Shown here: in pieces, positions 28,929 to 41,905 of the stretch
Layout: the number at the start of each line of letters is the position of its first letter
How positions within the stretch are numbered: the stretch's first letter is position 1
Assembly (NCBI GenBank): GCA_016871515.1
Contig: VHDE01000010.1
Coordinates: 1-64,000 of the forward strand
Origin: Verrucomicrobiota bacterium
Lineage (GTDB): Bacteria > Verrucomicrobiota > Verrucomicrobiia > Limisphaerales > SIBE01
Direction of reading: 5' to 3'
DNA: 64,000 nucleotides
The notes under the pieces: generated by a model
Seen by the model: the letters and a program-made list of their open reading frames with translations, nothing else
Told to the model about the DNA's origin: nothing
The model's database searches: none
Position numbers and translations under genes: made by a program

Positions 28929-31900
28929 TCAGCGGCTTTCCTGCAAGTAGGCGATCAAATCTCTGAGATCGGCCGGAGTGTGGCCCGCTTCTAATCCTTC
29001 GGGCATCAAAGATAATCCGCTGGATTGCATTCGGACGATATTCTTTCGCGCCAGCGTTTTCCGTTGCCCATTTGCTTGCAGTAAAGTGATCGCTGCCGTT
29101 GATTCGGATTCAATGATGCCTGATTCCAACTGTCCGGAACCGAGTTCAATGGTGTAGCTGACGTAAGCGGGGTTGATCGCCATATTCGGGTCGAGAATGT
29201 TGAACAACAAATCCTCGACGCTGCGGTGAGATAAATTGGTTAAGTCGGGACCGACGCGATGGCCAGCCTGGCCTGCGACATGACACTGAGCGCAGACCTT
29301 TTCGAACAGGGCACGGCCGCGCTCGGCGTCGCCACGCTCTGGAAGTTTGCCCAGCCATTCGTCCACGACTGCTTTCCGGTTGCTGTATTCCTCGTCGCCA
29401 AACAGCTTGGTCGCCCGCGCCATGATTTCAGGCGAACTCTCCCGCAGTAATCGCCGCCGCTGTTCCAAATCCAGGTTTAGCTCGCCCAGGCCGATCTCGT
29501 GGGTTTCAATCGCCTTCACCAAATAGTCATGATACGGCAGCCGATCCAACAACAGGTTGATTACCGCTGGCCGAACGGCTGGCGCCAGCGCCCGCCAGCG
29601 CTCGACGATCCTTCGCCCAATATCCGCGTCGTCAAATCCTCGCAACACCTCCAAAGCGGCCACCTGCACCGTCGAGGGCTCCGTCGCTTCCAAGAGTGAA
29701 AACAACGTGGCGCTTATCACCGCGTAGCGACCCAAACTCAAGAGCTTTAAGTTCGCAACGCGATTATCGATTGGCTGGTTTGCGTCGAGCGCGATCTCTG
29801 TGGCGCGCTGCAACGCTTCCGTTTGTCTCTCCGTTTCGGGTAGAGCCACAAGCCGAGATAATCGCCAAGCGGCTGCGGTTAATTGAGGATTGCTTCCTTG
29901 GCTGATCTTCGCCAGTGCCAAAGCAGAAGTCCTGTCGCCGCGAATCGGACTTGTTTGTCGTTCGAGGCCGCTAGCGATGCCTAACAACGCGGATTTTTTG
30001 TACTGATCGTCGAGACTCAGCGCCGCCAGCATCGACAAGATATCGGACACTCCATCGTTCGGCCGCGTTGATAACCGCGCGCCTATTAAATCGGACAATT
30101 CGGCGATCAGGTCCAACTTGTCCTTTTTGATCGGCAAACGAAACCGCGAATCCTGCAACAGCGCTTGCAGGAGTTTGCTCTCGCCCGATCGAATCGAACT
30201 TAAGGCTGCGACACGTGACCAACGATACTGGTAATCATGCCGGAGAATCTTCAACAAGGCAGCATTTGCTGGCCGAGGATCGAAGCTTCCCAAGGCGAGG
30301 GCCGTTTGAAACCGAACTCGGGGATGCGCGTCTTCGGCCAAGGCCAGAACCTCCTTTCGGAGCGCTCTCGATTGCGCGAAAAAGTTTTCCCCGACAAGCA
30401 GCGCATTCTCACGGACACCTGGATGCTTGTCCGTCAACGCCCGGCGCAGGGACGATTCATCGAGGGCGCGCAACCCGCTAAGCGTCCATAGGGCATGCAA
30501 ACGCCCAAGAGGTTCCCCGCCATCGGACGCCATGTTTCGGAGCGACCCCACAACACTCTTATCTTGCCGTTCGACAAGCAGACGCTGCGCGGTGATGCGC
30601 CACCACGGATTGGGATTCGAAAGGTGCTTCACCAACTCGGCCGGCGTGGCTTGTTGCAAATTAGGCTTGCGAGCCGGCAGCCCGCCTTTCGGAGTGATGC
30701 GATAGATGCGTCCCCGATTCTCGCCCGCACGAAGGCCCAGCTTCTCCTTTGCCTTTTGCGGAATGTAATCCGGGTGTTCGATCACATCACGCTGCATATC
30801 GATTAGATAGAGCGCGCCGTCTGGTCCTGTCTCGATTCCGACGGGACGAAACGCATTGTCGCGGCTCGCAAAGAATTCGCTCGTTTGCTCCGCAGTAGAA
30901 CGTTTGGCAATGAAACTCGGCCCGTGCTGTTCCAGAATGTCGCGATGGACAAGATTTCCGACCACATCGCAAACCAGGAGGCTGCCCGACAAATCACCGG
31001 GATAAATCGACAGGTTGATGATGCCCATTCCGCCAGCCGCTGAAAAATGGCCGGCCTGTTCGGGATGATTCACTCGAGTTTCCGCTGCGGAGATCGGATA
31101 AATCCTTCCCATTTCACCGTGATCAGAAATGTTGACCGTCGCCTCGATAGGAGGAAAGCCCGGAAAGCGTTGCAGATAACGCGCTGGAATCATGCGTTGT
31201 TGAATGTGATTGATGTTGTAGGTGGTGAACGTTCGTCCCCAATCATCAAAGACCAGCCCAAAGCCGCCGCTCGTGTGATAGGTCGTTGTGAAGTCGCCGG
31301 TCGATGGATCAAAACTGAAATCGAGTCCGCGAATTGAAACAGGGGCCGCTGGATTACGCGGTGATGAAATCTCGCCGCCATTTCCGCCATTGGCGCCATG
31401 CACTCGGTTGTCCAATCCCCAACGCAGCCCGTTCACGTTGCTGTCAGTGACTCCCAGGGTGAAGCCGCGCAGGAAGACGTCGCGAAGATCAGCTTTGCCG
31501 TCGTTATCGTTGTCTTTGAGATAGACAATCTCCGGCGGTGCAGTCACCAGAACGCCGCCTTTCCACGGCGCAATCGAGGTTGGAAAACTGAGTCCTTCGG
31601 CAAATAGAGTTGCGCGGTCGATTTGGCCATCTCCATCGCGGTCTTCCAACAAACGCACTGTTCCCCCAGCACGCCTTTCCGGACCAATCCCGAGCGGGTA
31701 ATCGCGCATCTCGAGGACGTACATCTTTCCTTTTTCGTCAAACGTCAAGGCGACGGGATCGACCACATTCGGTTCCCCAGCGAATAGGGTCATTTCGAGG
31801 GCAGGGTGCAACTGATAGTCCAAGGCTTCTTTCATGGACTGCGCCAAACAAATCTGAAATCCCACCAACGCCACGGTTGCAGATGTCCATACGAATCTTA
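28929..31900 (-). CDS. Pvc-type haem-binding domain protein (membrane-bound dehydrogenase/HEAT repeats/cytochrome c)
   Basis: EMTLFAGEPNVVDPVALTFDEKGKMYVLEMRDYP; HEAT-like middle; CAQCHVAGQAGHRVGPDLTNL near the C-terminus. Start approximate; ORF to 32387 crosses a repeat. Confidence 0.88.
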
Positions 31901-31914
31901 TCCCGAGACGGAGC

Positions 31915-31996
31915 GCGGATATTCCTGTCTGCAGCGGTCTGGAATTCGCCCAGACCGGTCGAGCTTCAGGATATAGCTGCGGACAGGAATGTCCGC
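31915..31996. repeat. Inverted repeat (GCGGATATTCCTGTCTGCAGC / GCTGCGGACAGGAATGTCCGC)
   Basis: 21-bp arms with 2 mismatches; related sequence at 44986-45057. Confidence 0.85.
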
Positions 31997-32145
31997 GGTC
32001 CGTCAAAGTAAGAATTGCCGCGACATCAGACAGGTAGCTCAACATGCGCGCGACAGTACCAAACCGGAGATCATTGGCCATGCAAATTGGGCTAATTGGG
32101 CTTTTTTCTTGCGGGACGATCTTCGCCAGCCATAACCTGCAACCC

Positions 32146-33294
32146 ATGTTGAAGAAGGGTGTTCTTGTCATCTTGTTGTTCACGACCTCGATTGCATATG
32201 CGCAACCAAAACCCCGCGCGCGCGATTTGGGAATTCCATTCGAAGGCACGCCCGCTCGATTAAATGCAATCACCGATGTGAGTGGCGTCGAAGTGGGCCA
32301 CACAACGTTGATCTCTGGCCAAGGCGCTTTAAAAGTTGGCGAAGGCCCGGTTCGGACGGGCGTGACCGCGATCTTGCCGCGCGGCAAAACCTCCGACCAT
32401 CAGGCATTTGCTGGTTGGTTCTCATTGAATGGCAATGGTGAGATGACTGGCACGACTTGGATCGAGGAGTCCGGCTTTCTCGAAGGTCCGGTCATGATCA
32501 GCAACACACACAGTGTCGGGGTGGTGCGTGATGCCACGATCGCCTGGCGTTTGAAGCGGAGCAACATGCCGCAATCGTGGGCGTTACCTGTGGTCGCGGA
32601 AACCTGGGATGGCCGGTTGAACGACATCAATGGTTTTCACGTCAAGCCCGAGCATGTTTTTGCCGCGCTGGACAACGCGAAGTCCGGGCGAGTTGCGGAA
32701 GGTAATGTTGGCGGCGGCACGGGCATGGTTTGTCACGGCTTCAAAGGGGGCATTGGGACCTCTTCGCGAAAGTTGGAAATGGAATTCGGCGGTTACATCG
32801 TCGGTGTCCTCGCGCAGTGCAATCACGGCACGCGGCCGCAGCTTCGCATAGCCGGCGTTCCAGTCGGTTTGGAAATTGCCGATGACATGTTAAAGCACGA
32901 AGATGTCGGTTCCATTATTGTCGTTGTGGCCACTGACGCGCCCTTGCTGCCGCATCAGCTCAAACGGCTGGCCAGACGCGTATCGATGGGCCTGGCCAGA
33001 ACTGGCAGCATTGCCGGCAATGGTTCGGGCGATATTTTCATCGCCTTCTCTACAGCGAACGTGGATGCCGCCAAACCGGAAGGCACGGCCACGTTGGAGA
33101 TGTTGCCCAACGATCGCATGAACCCGCTTTTTGCTGCGACCGTGCAAGCGACCGAAGAAGCGATCATCAACGCCTTGATCGCTGCGGAAACCATGCTTGG
33201 CGTCGATAATCATAAGGTAATCGCGCTTCCACACAAACTCGTGCGGGAAATCTTGAAAAAGAACAATCGGCTGGCGGAAACAGTGAGGCAGTGA
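32146..33294 (+). CDS. P1-family peptidase (DmpA/L-aminopeptidase-like)
   Basis: RARDLGIPFEGTPARLNAITDVSGVEVGHTTL; GNVGGGTGMVCHGFKGGIGTSSR; ATDAPLLPHQLKRLARRVSMGLARTG. Confidence 0.9.
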   Translation: MLKKGVLVILLFTTSIAYAQPKPRARDLGIPFEGTPARLNAITDVSGVEVGHTTLISGQGALKVGEGPVRTGVTAILPRGKTSDHQAFAGWFSLNGNGEMTGTTWIEESGFLEGPVMISNTHSVGVVRDATIAWRLKRSNMPQSWALPVVAETWDGRLNDINGFHVKPEHVFAALDNAKSGRVAEGNVGGGTGMVCHGFKGGIGTSSRKLEMEFGGYIVGVLAQCNHGTRPQLRIAGVPVGLEIADDMLKHEDVGSIIVVVATDAPLLPHQLKRLARRVSMGLARTGSIAGNGSGDIFIAFSTANVDAAKPEGTATLEMLPNDRMNPLFAATVQATEEAIINALIAAETMLGVDNHKVIALPHKLVREILKKNNRLAETVRQ

Positions 33295-33355
33295 GAGTTG
33301 ATCAAAAGCTCGCTGCGAATCGTCATATAGGAGCGGGACAGCCGTACCGGGTTAG

Positions 33356-33431
33356 CGTAGCGCAGACTTTCATTCTACTGTATCGCAGAATTGTATTAAT
33401 TGTATTCTGCGGATCGCCCGCAAGTTCGAGC
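33356..33431. repeat. Palindromic repeat, type E (GTAGCGCAGACTTTCATTCTACTGTATCGCAGAATTGTATTAATTGTATTCTGCGG)
   Basis: Near-identical segment at 48267-48350. Confidence 0.8.
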
Positions 33432-33580
33432 GCCCCGGAAGGTGCGGACGGTATGCCGATTGCAAATCCGCGATACGCGCTGCGCTTAACACGCACGTTC
33501 CGTGCGGAACACAGTTTTGTAACACGCGACGAGCAAGCGCTAGCGATCGCGGAGCTTCTAGGTTTTCCCGGTTTTGTCTT

Positions 33581-36196
<2,616 letters not shown>

Positions 36197-36199
36197 GCC

Positions 36200-37651
36200 A
36201 TGAATCCCTTTCTTTGGACGCATCGCCAAGCCCCTGGCAGGGAGATGTCTCGACGCGAAATGCTCCGAAGCAGCGCGGTGGGATTCGGTTACCTCGCGCT
36301 ATCCGCACTGTTGGCCGGCGAGTCGAACGCCGACGCCAAGCTTGTTGCGGCAATCGATCCCCTCCAGCCGCGCCTACCGCAGGCTGCCGCCCGAGCCAAG
36401 CGCGTTATCTTTCTTTTCATGAAGGGCGGACCGTCGCAGGTGGATACGTTCGATTACAAGCCGCTATTGCAGCGCGATCACGGCAAGCCGCTCCCGTTTG
36501 AAAAGCCGCGCGTTCAGTTTGCAAAGACCGGCAACCTCCTGAAATCGCCTTGGCAATTCAAAAAATACCGCCAAAGCGGCATTGAAGTGAGTGAACTCTT
36601 TCCGCATGTCGCCCATCGTGTCGACGATATCTGCTTCATCAATTCAGTCCACGGCACGAATGCAGCCCACGGCGGCGCGGTTTTGAAACTTCATACCGGC
36701 AGCGACACTTTCGTCCGCCCGAGCCTCGGTTCCTGGATTACCTATGGGCTCGGCACCGAAAATCGTAACCTGCCTGGATTCGTCACCATTTGTCCAACGC
36801 TGGCTCATGGCGGCGTGAACAACTGGGGTTCCGCTTTTCTACCTGCGCCTTACGGAGGCACACCGATAGGCAACGCCAGTATTCCGGCTGATCAAGCTAT
36901 CGTCCGTTATGTGAAGAATCGCCGGACATCACCGGACCGACAACGCAGCCAGCTCGATTTGCTGGCCCAGCTGAACCGCGAACATCTCCAGGAGACCGGC
37001 CCGAACTTGGCCTTGGAAGGACGGATCAATTCGTTTGAGCTGGCTTTTCGGATGCAGACGGCAATGCCGGAACTTCAAGACATCTCGAAGGAATCTTCGG
37101 CTACCCTCAAACTTTATGGCATCGACGATAAGGTCACCGAAAACTTCGGCCGCCAATGCCTCATGGCCCGAAGGTTTGCCGAAAGCGGCGTGCGCTTCGT
37201 GCAAGTGACCCACAGCGATCCCTACGTCCAATGGGATCAACACAGCGACCTCAAGAAAGGCCACGAGAAAAATGCGCTGGAAGTGGACAGGCCAATCGCA
37301 GGCCTCCTGACCGACCTCAAAGCGCGCGGCCTATTGGACGATACATTAGTGGTCTGGGGGGGCGAATTCGGCCGCACACCGACGGCTCAAGGCGATAATG
37401 GCCGCGATCACAACCCGGAAGGCTTTACCATGTGGCTGGCGGGCGGCGGAGTTCGCGGCGGGATCAGATATGGTGCGACGGACGATTACGGTTATTACGC
37501 CGCGAAGGACAAGGTTCATATCCACGACCTTCACGCAACGATTCTGCACATCCTTGGCCTCGATCACGAAAAGCTCACCTATCGTTACGCGGGGCGCGAC
37601 TTCCGTTTGACCGACGTGCACGGGCACATCGTCACGGAGATACTCGCCTGA
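36200..37651 (+). CDS. DUF1501 (sulfatase-like fold) protein
   Basis: [23 protein letters not shown] leader; [60 protein letters not shown]. Confidence 0.94.
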   Translation: MNPFLWTHRQAPGREMSRREMLRSSAVGFGYLALSALLAGESNADAKLVAAIDPLQPRLPQAAARAKRVIFLFMKGGPSQVDTFDYKPLLQRDHGKPLPFEKPRVQFAKTGNLLKSPWQFKKYRQSGIEVSELFPHVAHRVDDICFINSVHGTNAAHGGAVLKLHTGSDTFVRPSLGSWITYGLGTENRNLPGFVTICPTLAHGGVNNWGSAFLPAPYGGTPIGNASIPADQAIVRYVKNRRTSPDRQRSQLDLLAQLNREHLQETGPNLALEGRINSFELAFRMQTAMPELQDISKESSATLKLYGIDDKVTENFGRQCLMARRFAESGVRFVQVTHSDPYVQWDQHSDLKKGHEKNALEVDRPIAGLLTDLKARGLLDDTLVVWGGEFGRTPTAQGDNGRDHNPEGFTMWLAGGGVRGGIRYGATDDYGYYAAKDKVHIHDLHATILHILGLDHEKLTYRYAGRDFRLTDVHGHIVTEILA

Positions 37652-37952
37652 CACCGTAGCAGCCGATGTCAAAGTTTGCGCTCGGGTCGCCGCAGATTTG
37701 AAATTCGAAATCCGAAACAATCCTGCCCGGACTTCGCTTGCCTGGATGTCTTTGATGCGCATTGGCGCTCGGCGGCTAACGAAAAAGGTGAGCGACCGCC
37801 GCTGACCCCGCGCTTGCGCATGCGCCTTTACTTGGGCGGGTGGTTCTGGGCAGTTTGTAGGCTTTGCGCGCGTGCGCACCTTTGGCTGCGCCGCGTAAAG
37901 GGCCTTTGGTGGGAGTCGATTCTGGGCGTGATCTAAAACCCTAGCAGGACGC

Positions 37953-38231
37953 TTGCTCCGGGACTTTCTACGCGGCTGGCTCCATCTGGCGGCCAAAGTG
38001 CGGGCCAATCGCGTGCGCGCTCTGCTGAAAGAACCACCCTTGCTCACCACTCAAGAGCAACAGACCTGGAAGCTGCCGCCAACGATTGAGCCGCGCGGTC
38101 CAGCTCCGGCCTCCAATCCGGCCGAGGCAGGACCGCGCTGTCCTTGTTGCCGCAAACCGATGCGCCTGGTGGCCGCTTGGGCGGCGGGACACCGAGCACC
38201 GCTCCCGTGCTGGCCCAATCGTCCGCCATGA
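37953..38231 (+). pseudogene. Possible IS91-like transposase C-terminal remnant
   Basis: LRDFLRGWLHLAAKVRANRVRALLKEPPLL...RCPCCRKPMRLVA resembles the C-terminal zinc-knuckle tail seen in IS91-type transposases. No catalytic domain upstream. Confidence 0.35.
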
Positions 38232-38520
38232 GATCACGCCCGCGCCCAATAGAGTTTTCCTTTCCCACGAGCTGTCTTGTGCACCGATGGACTCTGCCCG
38301 CGCGCCGAATTTTGTGCCTGAAGCTGCTAAACAATCACTGCCCGTGCGTGCGGCCAGAGCGCTGGAGCAGCGGCCACCATTCTCCAGAACCACTCAAAAG
38401 GTTCCTGGTCCAGCGGTCCTTGGGCTCAGGGCGTAAGACCAAACGAAAACCTTCCGCAAGGAGCTAAGCCTTCAGGGCCACGGGTTATCGGCCGCGGCTT
38501 CGTTCAATCAGGGAATGCAA

Positions 38521-38588
38521 ATAACCCGGAGTGAAGCGATCGTGCTCTCGCACAAATCGTCCCCCTCTGCCGCTTCACTCCGGGTTAT
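38521..38588. repeat. Inverted repeat, 18-bp perfect arms (ATAACCCGGAGTGAAGCG)
   Basis: 38521-38538 is the reverse complement of 38571-38588. Confidence 0.92.
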
Positions 38589-38989
38589 CTACATTCCTTC
38601 TTTTGTTAGACGACCTATTCTGAACCCTCTCATCTCTCGTCAGGTTCGACTCGACTATCGCACCGGATCGCCCAGCGTCAAAATCGATTTCCTCCGCCGC
38701 GCCAACTCCGCCGCATCCCGTGGACGCCGTCCAGCGCAATCTCTCCGCCGAGCGCCATTCTCTGCTCTCGATCTCCCGCGGCGCTCGAATCCGACAACCC
38801 GTATTGAATCTGCCGCGAGCCATTCAAGTTCTGACCCCTGAGCGCCCACTCGCAAGGGCGTCTAACGACCAAGGTCAGGCACGGCGGAACTGGATGCCAC
38901 CATCAACCCGAACGCGCTCCCCGCCGTTGCCTGCACCGTTCTTCGTTCGGCTTTCCCGTCGGCCGAGGACGCGACCACCTCTGATGACC

Positions 38990-39054
38990 ATCCGTGTAAT
39001 CCGTGCAATCCGTGGTCAATACAAAAGGCAGACTGAACCACGGATGACACGGAT
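38990..39054. repeat. Inverted repeat (ATCCGTGTAATCCGTGCAATCCGTGGT / ACCACGGATGACACGGAT)
   Basis: Complementary arms around CAATACAAAAGGCAGACTGA. Confidence 0.75.
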
Positions 39055-39201
39055 AACCCGGATCGATGTGTTGCTCTCACGACATCCTCTCCGGGTTCCG
39101 CCGAACGACGGAACTGAGCGCCGCGAGCGGCCAAGTGCGTCCGCATTGGCAATCGATATGGCCCGCTCGCGTTCGCTCCAGTGATCTGGTTCGGCACGTT
39201 T

Positions 39202-39765
39202 TTAATGAATCCGATCTTCAATAAATGCCGGAGAAGACACCGGCTGTGTTTTAAGAATATCCTCAATGGAATCGATTAAGTCATGGTATAAAGAAAACAT
39301 CCGGCGGTAGTTCATGAAATCAATCGGCCTCATGTGGTAGAAGGAATATGTAGTCCCCTTCCACGTCACCGATTCGTCTCGTCCGGATCGCGAGATGAAA
39401 ATGCCGTTGGAATGCACCGAATTCCGGACGTGCCTCCAGACGTCATACAGTGGAATGTAGCGGTCAAGACCAAGCTGCTTCAGGAGAAAATCGTAGATCG
39501 ACTTGAAAGCTGCACCTCCTCGATCACATGATCCTGGAAAAAGAAAAGTGACCAATTTCCTGAAGGTCCACTCCTGACGGGAAAGGAAAAAGACAAACAT
39601 CGCGTGCTTCGTCATGGATTCAAGGTTGCGTAGGGCACCGAGGTCGCCGGGGCTCGGTTCGTCTTTCTGATAAGCCTGCTTCGTGTCGCTTCGGCAAGCG
39701 TGCTCAACGGACTGCCGGTGTTGAGCACGCTTGCCGAAGCGGCACGTTGATCCACGCACGGGCAA
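39202..39765 (-). CDS. Hypothetical protein (true start probably internal, near [12 protein letters not shown])
   Basis: Open reading frame with plausible composition; the N-terminal part overlaps the hairpin 39683-39745. Confidence 0.4.
   Translation of the reverse strand: MPVRGSTCRFGKRAQHRQSVEHACRSDTKQAYQKDEPSPGDLGALRNLESMTKHAMFVFFLSRQEWTFRKLVTFLFPGSCDRGGAAFKSIYDFLLKQLGLDRYIPLYDVWRHVRNSVHSNGIFISRSGRDESVTWKGTTYSFYHMRPIDFMNYRRMFSLYHDLIDSIEDILKTQPVSSPAFIEDRIH
39683..39745. repeat. Inverted repeat, 26-bp arms with 1 mismatch
   Basis: GTGTCGCTTCGGCAAGCGTGCTCAAC (39683-39708) / GTTGAGCACGCTTGCCGAAGCGGCAC (39720-39745), 11-bp loop. Confidence 0.93.
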
Positions 39766-40018
39766 GCAGCGACGGCATCACGCCAACGAAACAGGGCTAC
39801 AACGAGCGGTCAAAGAAGCGTTGCGCCTGGCGAATATTCTAAAACCAGCCAGTTGCCATTCCTTGCGGCAGAGTTTTGCGACGCATTTGCTGGAAACTGG
39901 CTATGACATCCGCACGGTGCAGGAACTATTGGGACACGAGAGTGTGGAGACGACGCAGATTTACACGCACGTGATGCAGCGGCCCGGTTTGGGGGTTAAG
40001 AGTCCCTTGGATGGGTAA
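39731..40018 (+). pseudogene. Tyrosine recombinase/integron-integrase C-terminal fragment
   Basis: [76 protein letters not shown]; HxLR, GH and Tyr motifs present, N-terminal domain absent. Confidence 0.82.
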
Positions 40019-40514
40019 GCGGGCTTGGACCTAAACCGCGCACTTGGAGTTAACGCAAAGGCGCAACGACGCGGACGCCCCTGAGGGAGAAGTTAGGGAC
40101 CGAGCGCCTTTTGGTAATTCAGAAGGCATTTGTCCCTCCGGGACAACCATTTGCCGCACGGCCTTGAATCACCGAAAGGCATTAGAGTGGAATCGGTCCT
40201 TACAGCGGGCCGAGAGGGCGATGCCCAAAATCGCATCCCGCGAGAAGAGCGCAGCACTGGCCTGCTTGGACAGGCGGGACGCGCTGTCCTACGGAAGGGC
40301 CGCCCAGCAATTACAACTGATGGGCGGTTTGCGGTTCATCGTTTGTTCAAGCAATGCCATTGCTGTATGTAGCTTAAAGCTCAGGGCTGGCAGATGACGG
40401 GGCTTCATCGCTGTCGATCAGCGACTTTTCGAGGGTCGGAGGCTTTTCAACTTTTCCAGGGCTAAGACGCGTCGAGCTTGCGCGTTGAAGAACGTCCTTG
40501 TTAGCGTGTGCCAC

Positions 40515-41594
40515 ATGATTGAGCGATCCATCCAGAGTTGCACGCGCGAGCAGTTGGGCGAGTTGGCGCAGCGTGTTTTGGCAGGCGGTTCCGTGACGCG
40601 CGAGGAAGGCGCGTGGTTGTTTAACATCGAGGCGGCTGCGGACATTTTTGATCTGTTGTCGTGGGCCAATCGCATCCGCGAACATTTCAAAGGCAACAAA
40701 ATTCACCTTTGCTCGATTGTGAATGCGAAGGCTGGCGCTTGTTCGGAGAATTGCCATTTTTGCGCGCAGTCGTCGTTCTATCAAACCGGTTCGCCACGGT
40801 ACGGATTCATCGATCCCGACCCTGTGTTCGCGGCGGCCGAGGAGGCGAACCAAAATGGTGTCACGGCCGTGGGGTTGGTTGCGGCGTGGAAGGGGCTTAA
40901 GGAAGGTCCGATGCTGGACGAAGTATGCGATCGCATTCGTGATCTGGCGAAAAGCGGGAAAGCGCGGCCCGACGCATCGCTCGGCATTATCAAGAGTCAG
41001 GAGGTGGCGGACCGGCTGAAGGAAGCAGGTTTGGAATGTTACGGACACAATCTGGAAAGCTCGAAACGTTTCTTCCCGCAGCATTGCACGACGCACACCT
41101 ACGAGGATCGGATCGAGACGATTGGTTACTTGAAGAAGGCGGGGATCAAGATTTGTTCGGGCGGGATCATTGGCATGGGCGAAACGCGCGAAGACCGCTG
41201 CGATCTGGCGTTTGCGTTGCGCGAGATAGGGGCAAACGTGGTGCCGATTAATATTTTGAATCCAATTCCGGGCACGCCGTTCGAGCATGTGCCGCCGTTG
41301 CCGCCGCTGGAAATCCTCAAGACGATCGCTTGTTTCCGGTTTATTCTGCCGCGTCAGGAGATCATGGTGGCGGGCGGGCGCACAGTGAACCTGCGCGATT
41401 TGCAAAGCATGATCTTCGTGGCCGGAGCAAGCGCGTTGATGGTGGGGAATTATCTCACGACGTTGAATCAACCGGTGGAAAAGGACCTGCAAATGATCAA
41501 GGACCTCGGTCTCGATCCGAACTGGGACAAGCATGATTTTGCGGATCAGATGGAAGCCGGAGATGAATCTCGATTGTCCTCGGAGAATCACTGA
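40515..41594 (+). CDS. bioB: Biotin synthase
   Basis: CSENCHFCAQSSFY radical-SAM CxxxCxxC; YGHNLESSKRFFPQ; ICSGGIIGMGE; VPINILNPIPGTPFE. Confidence 0.94.
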   Translation: MIERSIQSCTREQLGELAQRVLAGGSVTREEGAWLFNIEAAADIFDLLSWANRIREHFKGNKIHLCSIVNAKAGACSENCHFCAQSSFYQTGSPRYGFIDPDPVFAAAEEANQNGVTAVGLVAAWKGLKEGPMLDEVCDRIRDLAKSGKARPDASLGIIKSQEVADRLKEAGLECYGHNLESSKRFFPQHCTTHTYEDRIETIGYLKKAGIKICSGGIIGMGETREDRCDLAFALREIGANVVPINILNPIPGTPFEHVPPLPPLEILKTIACFRFILPRQEIMVAGGRTVNLRDLQSMIFVAGASALMVGNYLTTLNQPVEKDLQMIKDLGLDPNWDKHDFADQMEAGDESRLSSENH

Positions 41595-41645
41595 GCAGTG
41601 ATTTTGCGGTATCGCAGGAAGCAAATGCGCGCCAGCCTCCTTCCC

Positions 41646-41852
41646 ATGAACCTGCTTGTGAACGATGGCTGGCGAAGGCAAAAAGCAGCCCCTCTCTCCA
41701 TCGGATGGGGCGAGGGGCTTTATGCACCAGGTTCATGCTCCCAATGCGCGCAACTGAACGTAGGATAGGCGTCCCGCCTGTCCAGCATTTGCGTACACCA
41801 AGAGCATAGACAGACGAGACGCGCTGTCCTACCAGGTTCATGGTCCCAATGC
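41646..41852. repeat. Two tandem modular palindromes: core type C then core type A, sharing CCATGAACCTG / CCAGGTTCATG...CCCAATGCG termini
   Basis: CCCATGAACCTG...CCAGGTTCATGCTCCCAATGCGCG then TAGGATAGGCGTCCCGCCTGTCC...CCAGGTTCATGGTCCCAATGCG. Confidence 0.85.
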
Positions 41853-41905
41853 GTGTCAACTTCCAACCAATACACCGACAGGCGAGACGCTGCGGGACGC
41901 CTGTC

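Noticed and set aside
39683-39745. attC-like recombination site next to the integrase fragment
   Set aside because: The hairpin arms are almost perfectly complementary, without the characteristic unpaired extrahelical bases. No convincing RYYYAAC/GTTRRRY boundaries or cassette array could be identified by eye.
40374-41681. 435-aa minus-strand ORF antisense to bioB
   Set aside because: Shadow ORF; BioB radical-SAM motifs are on the plus strand.
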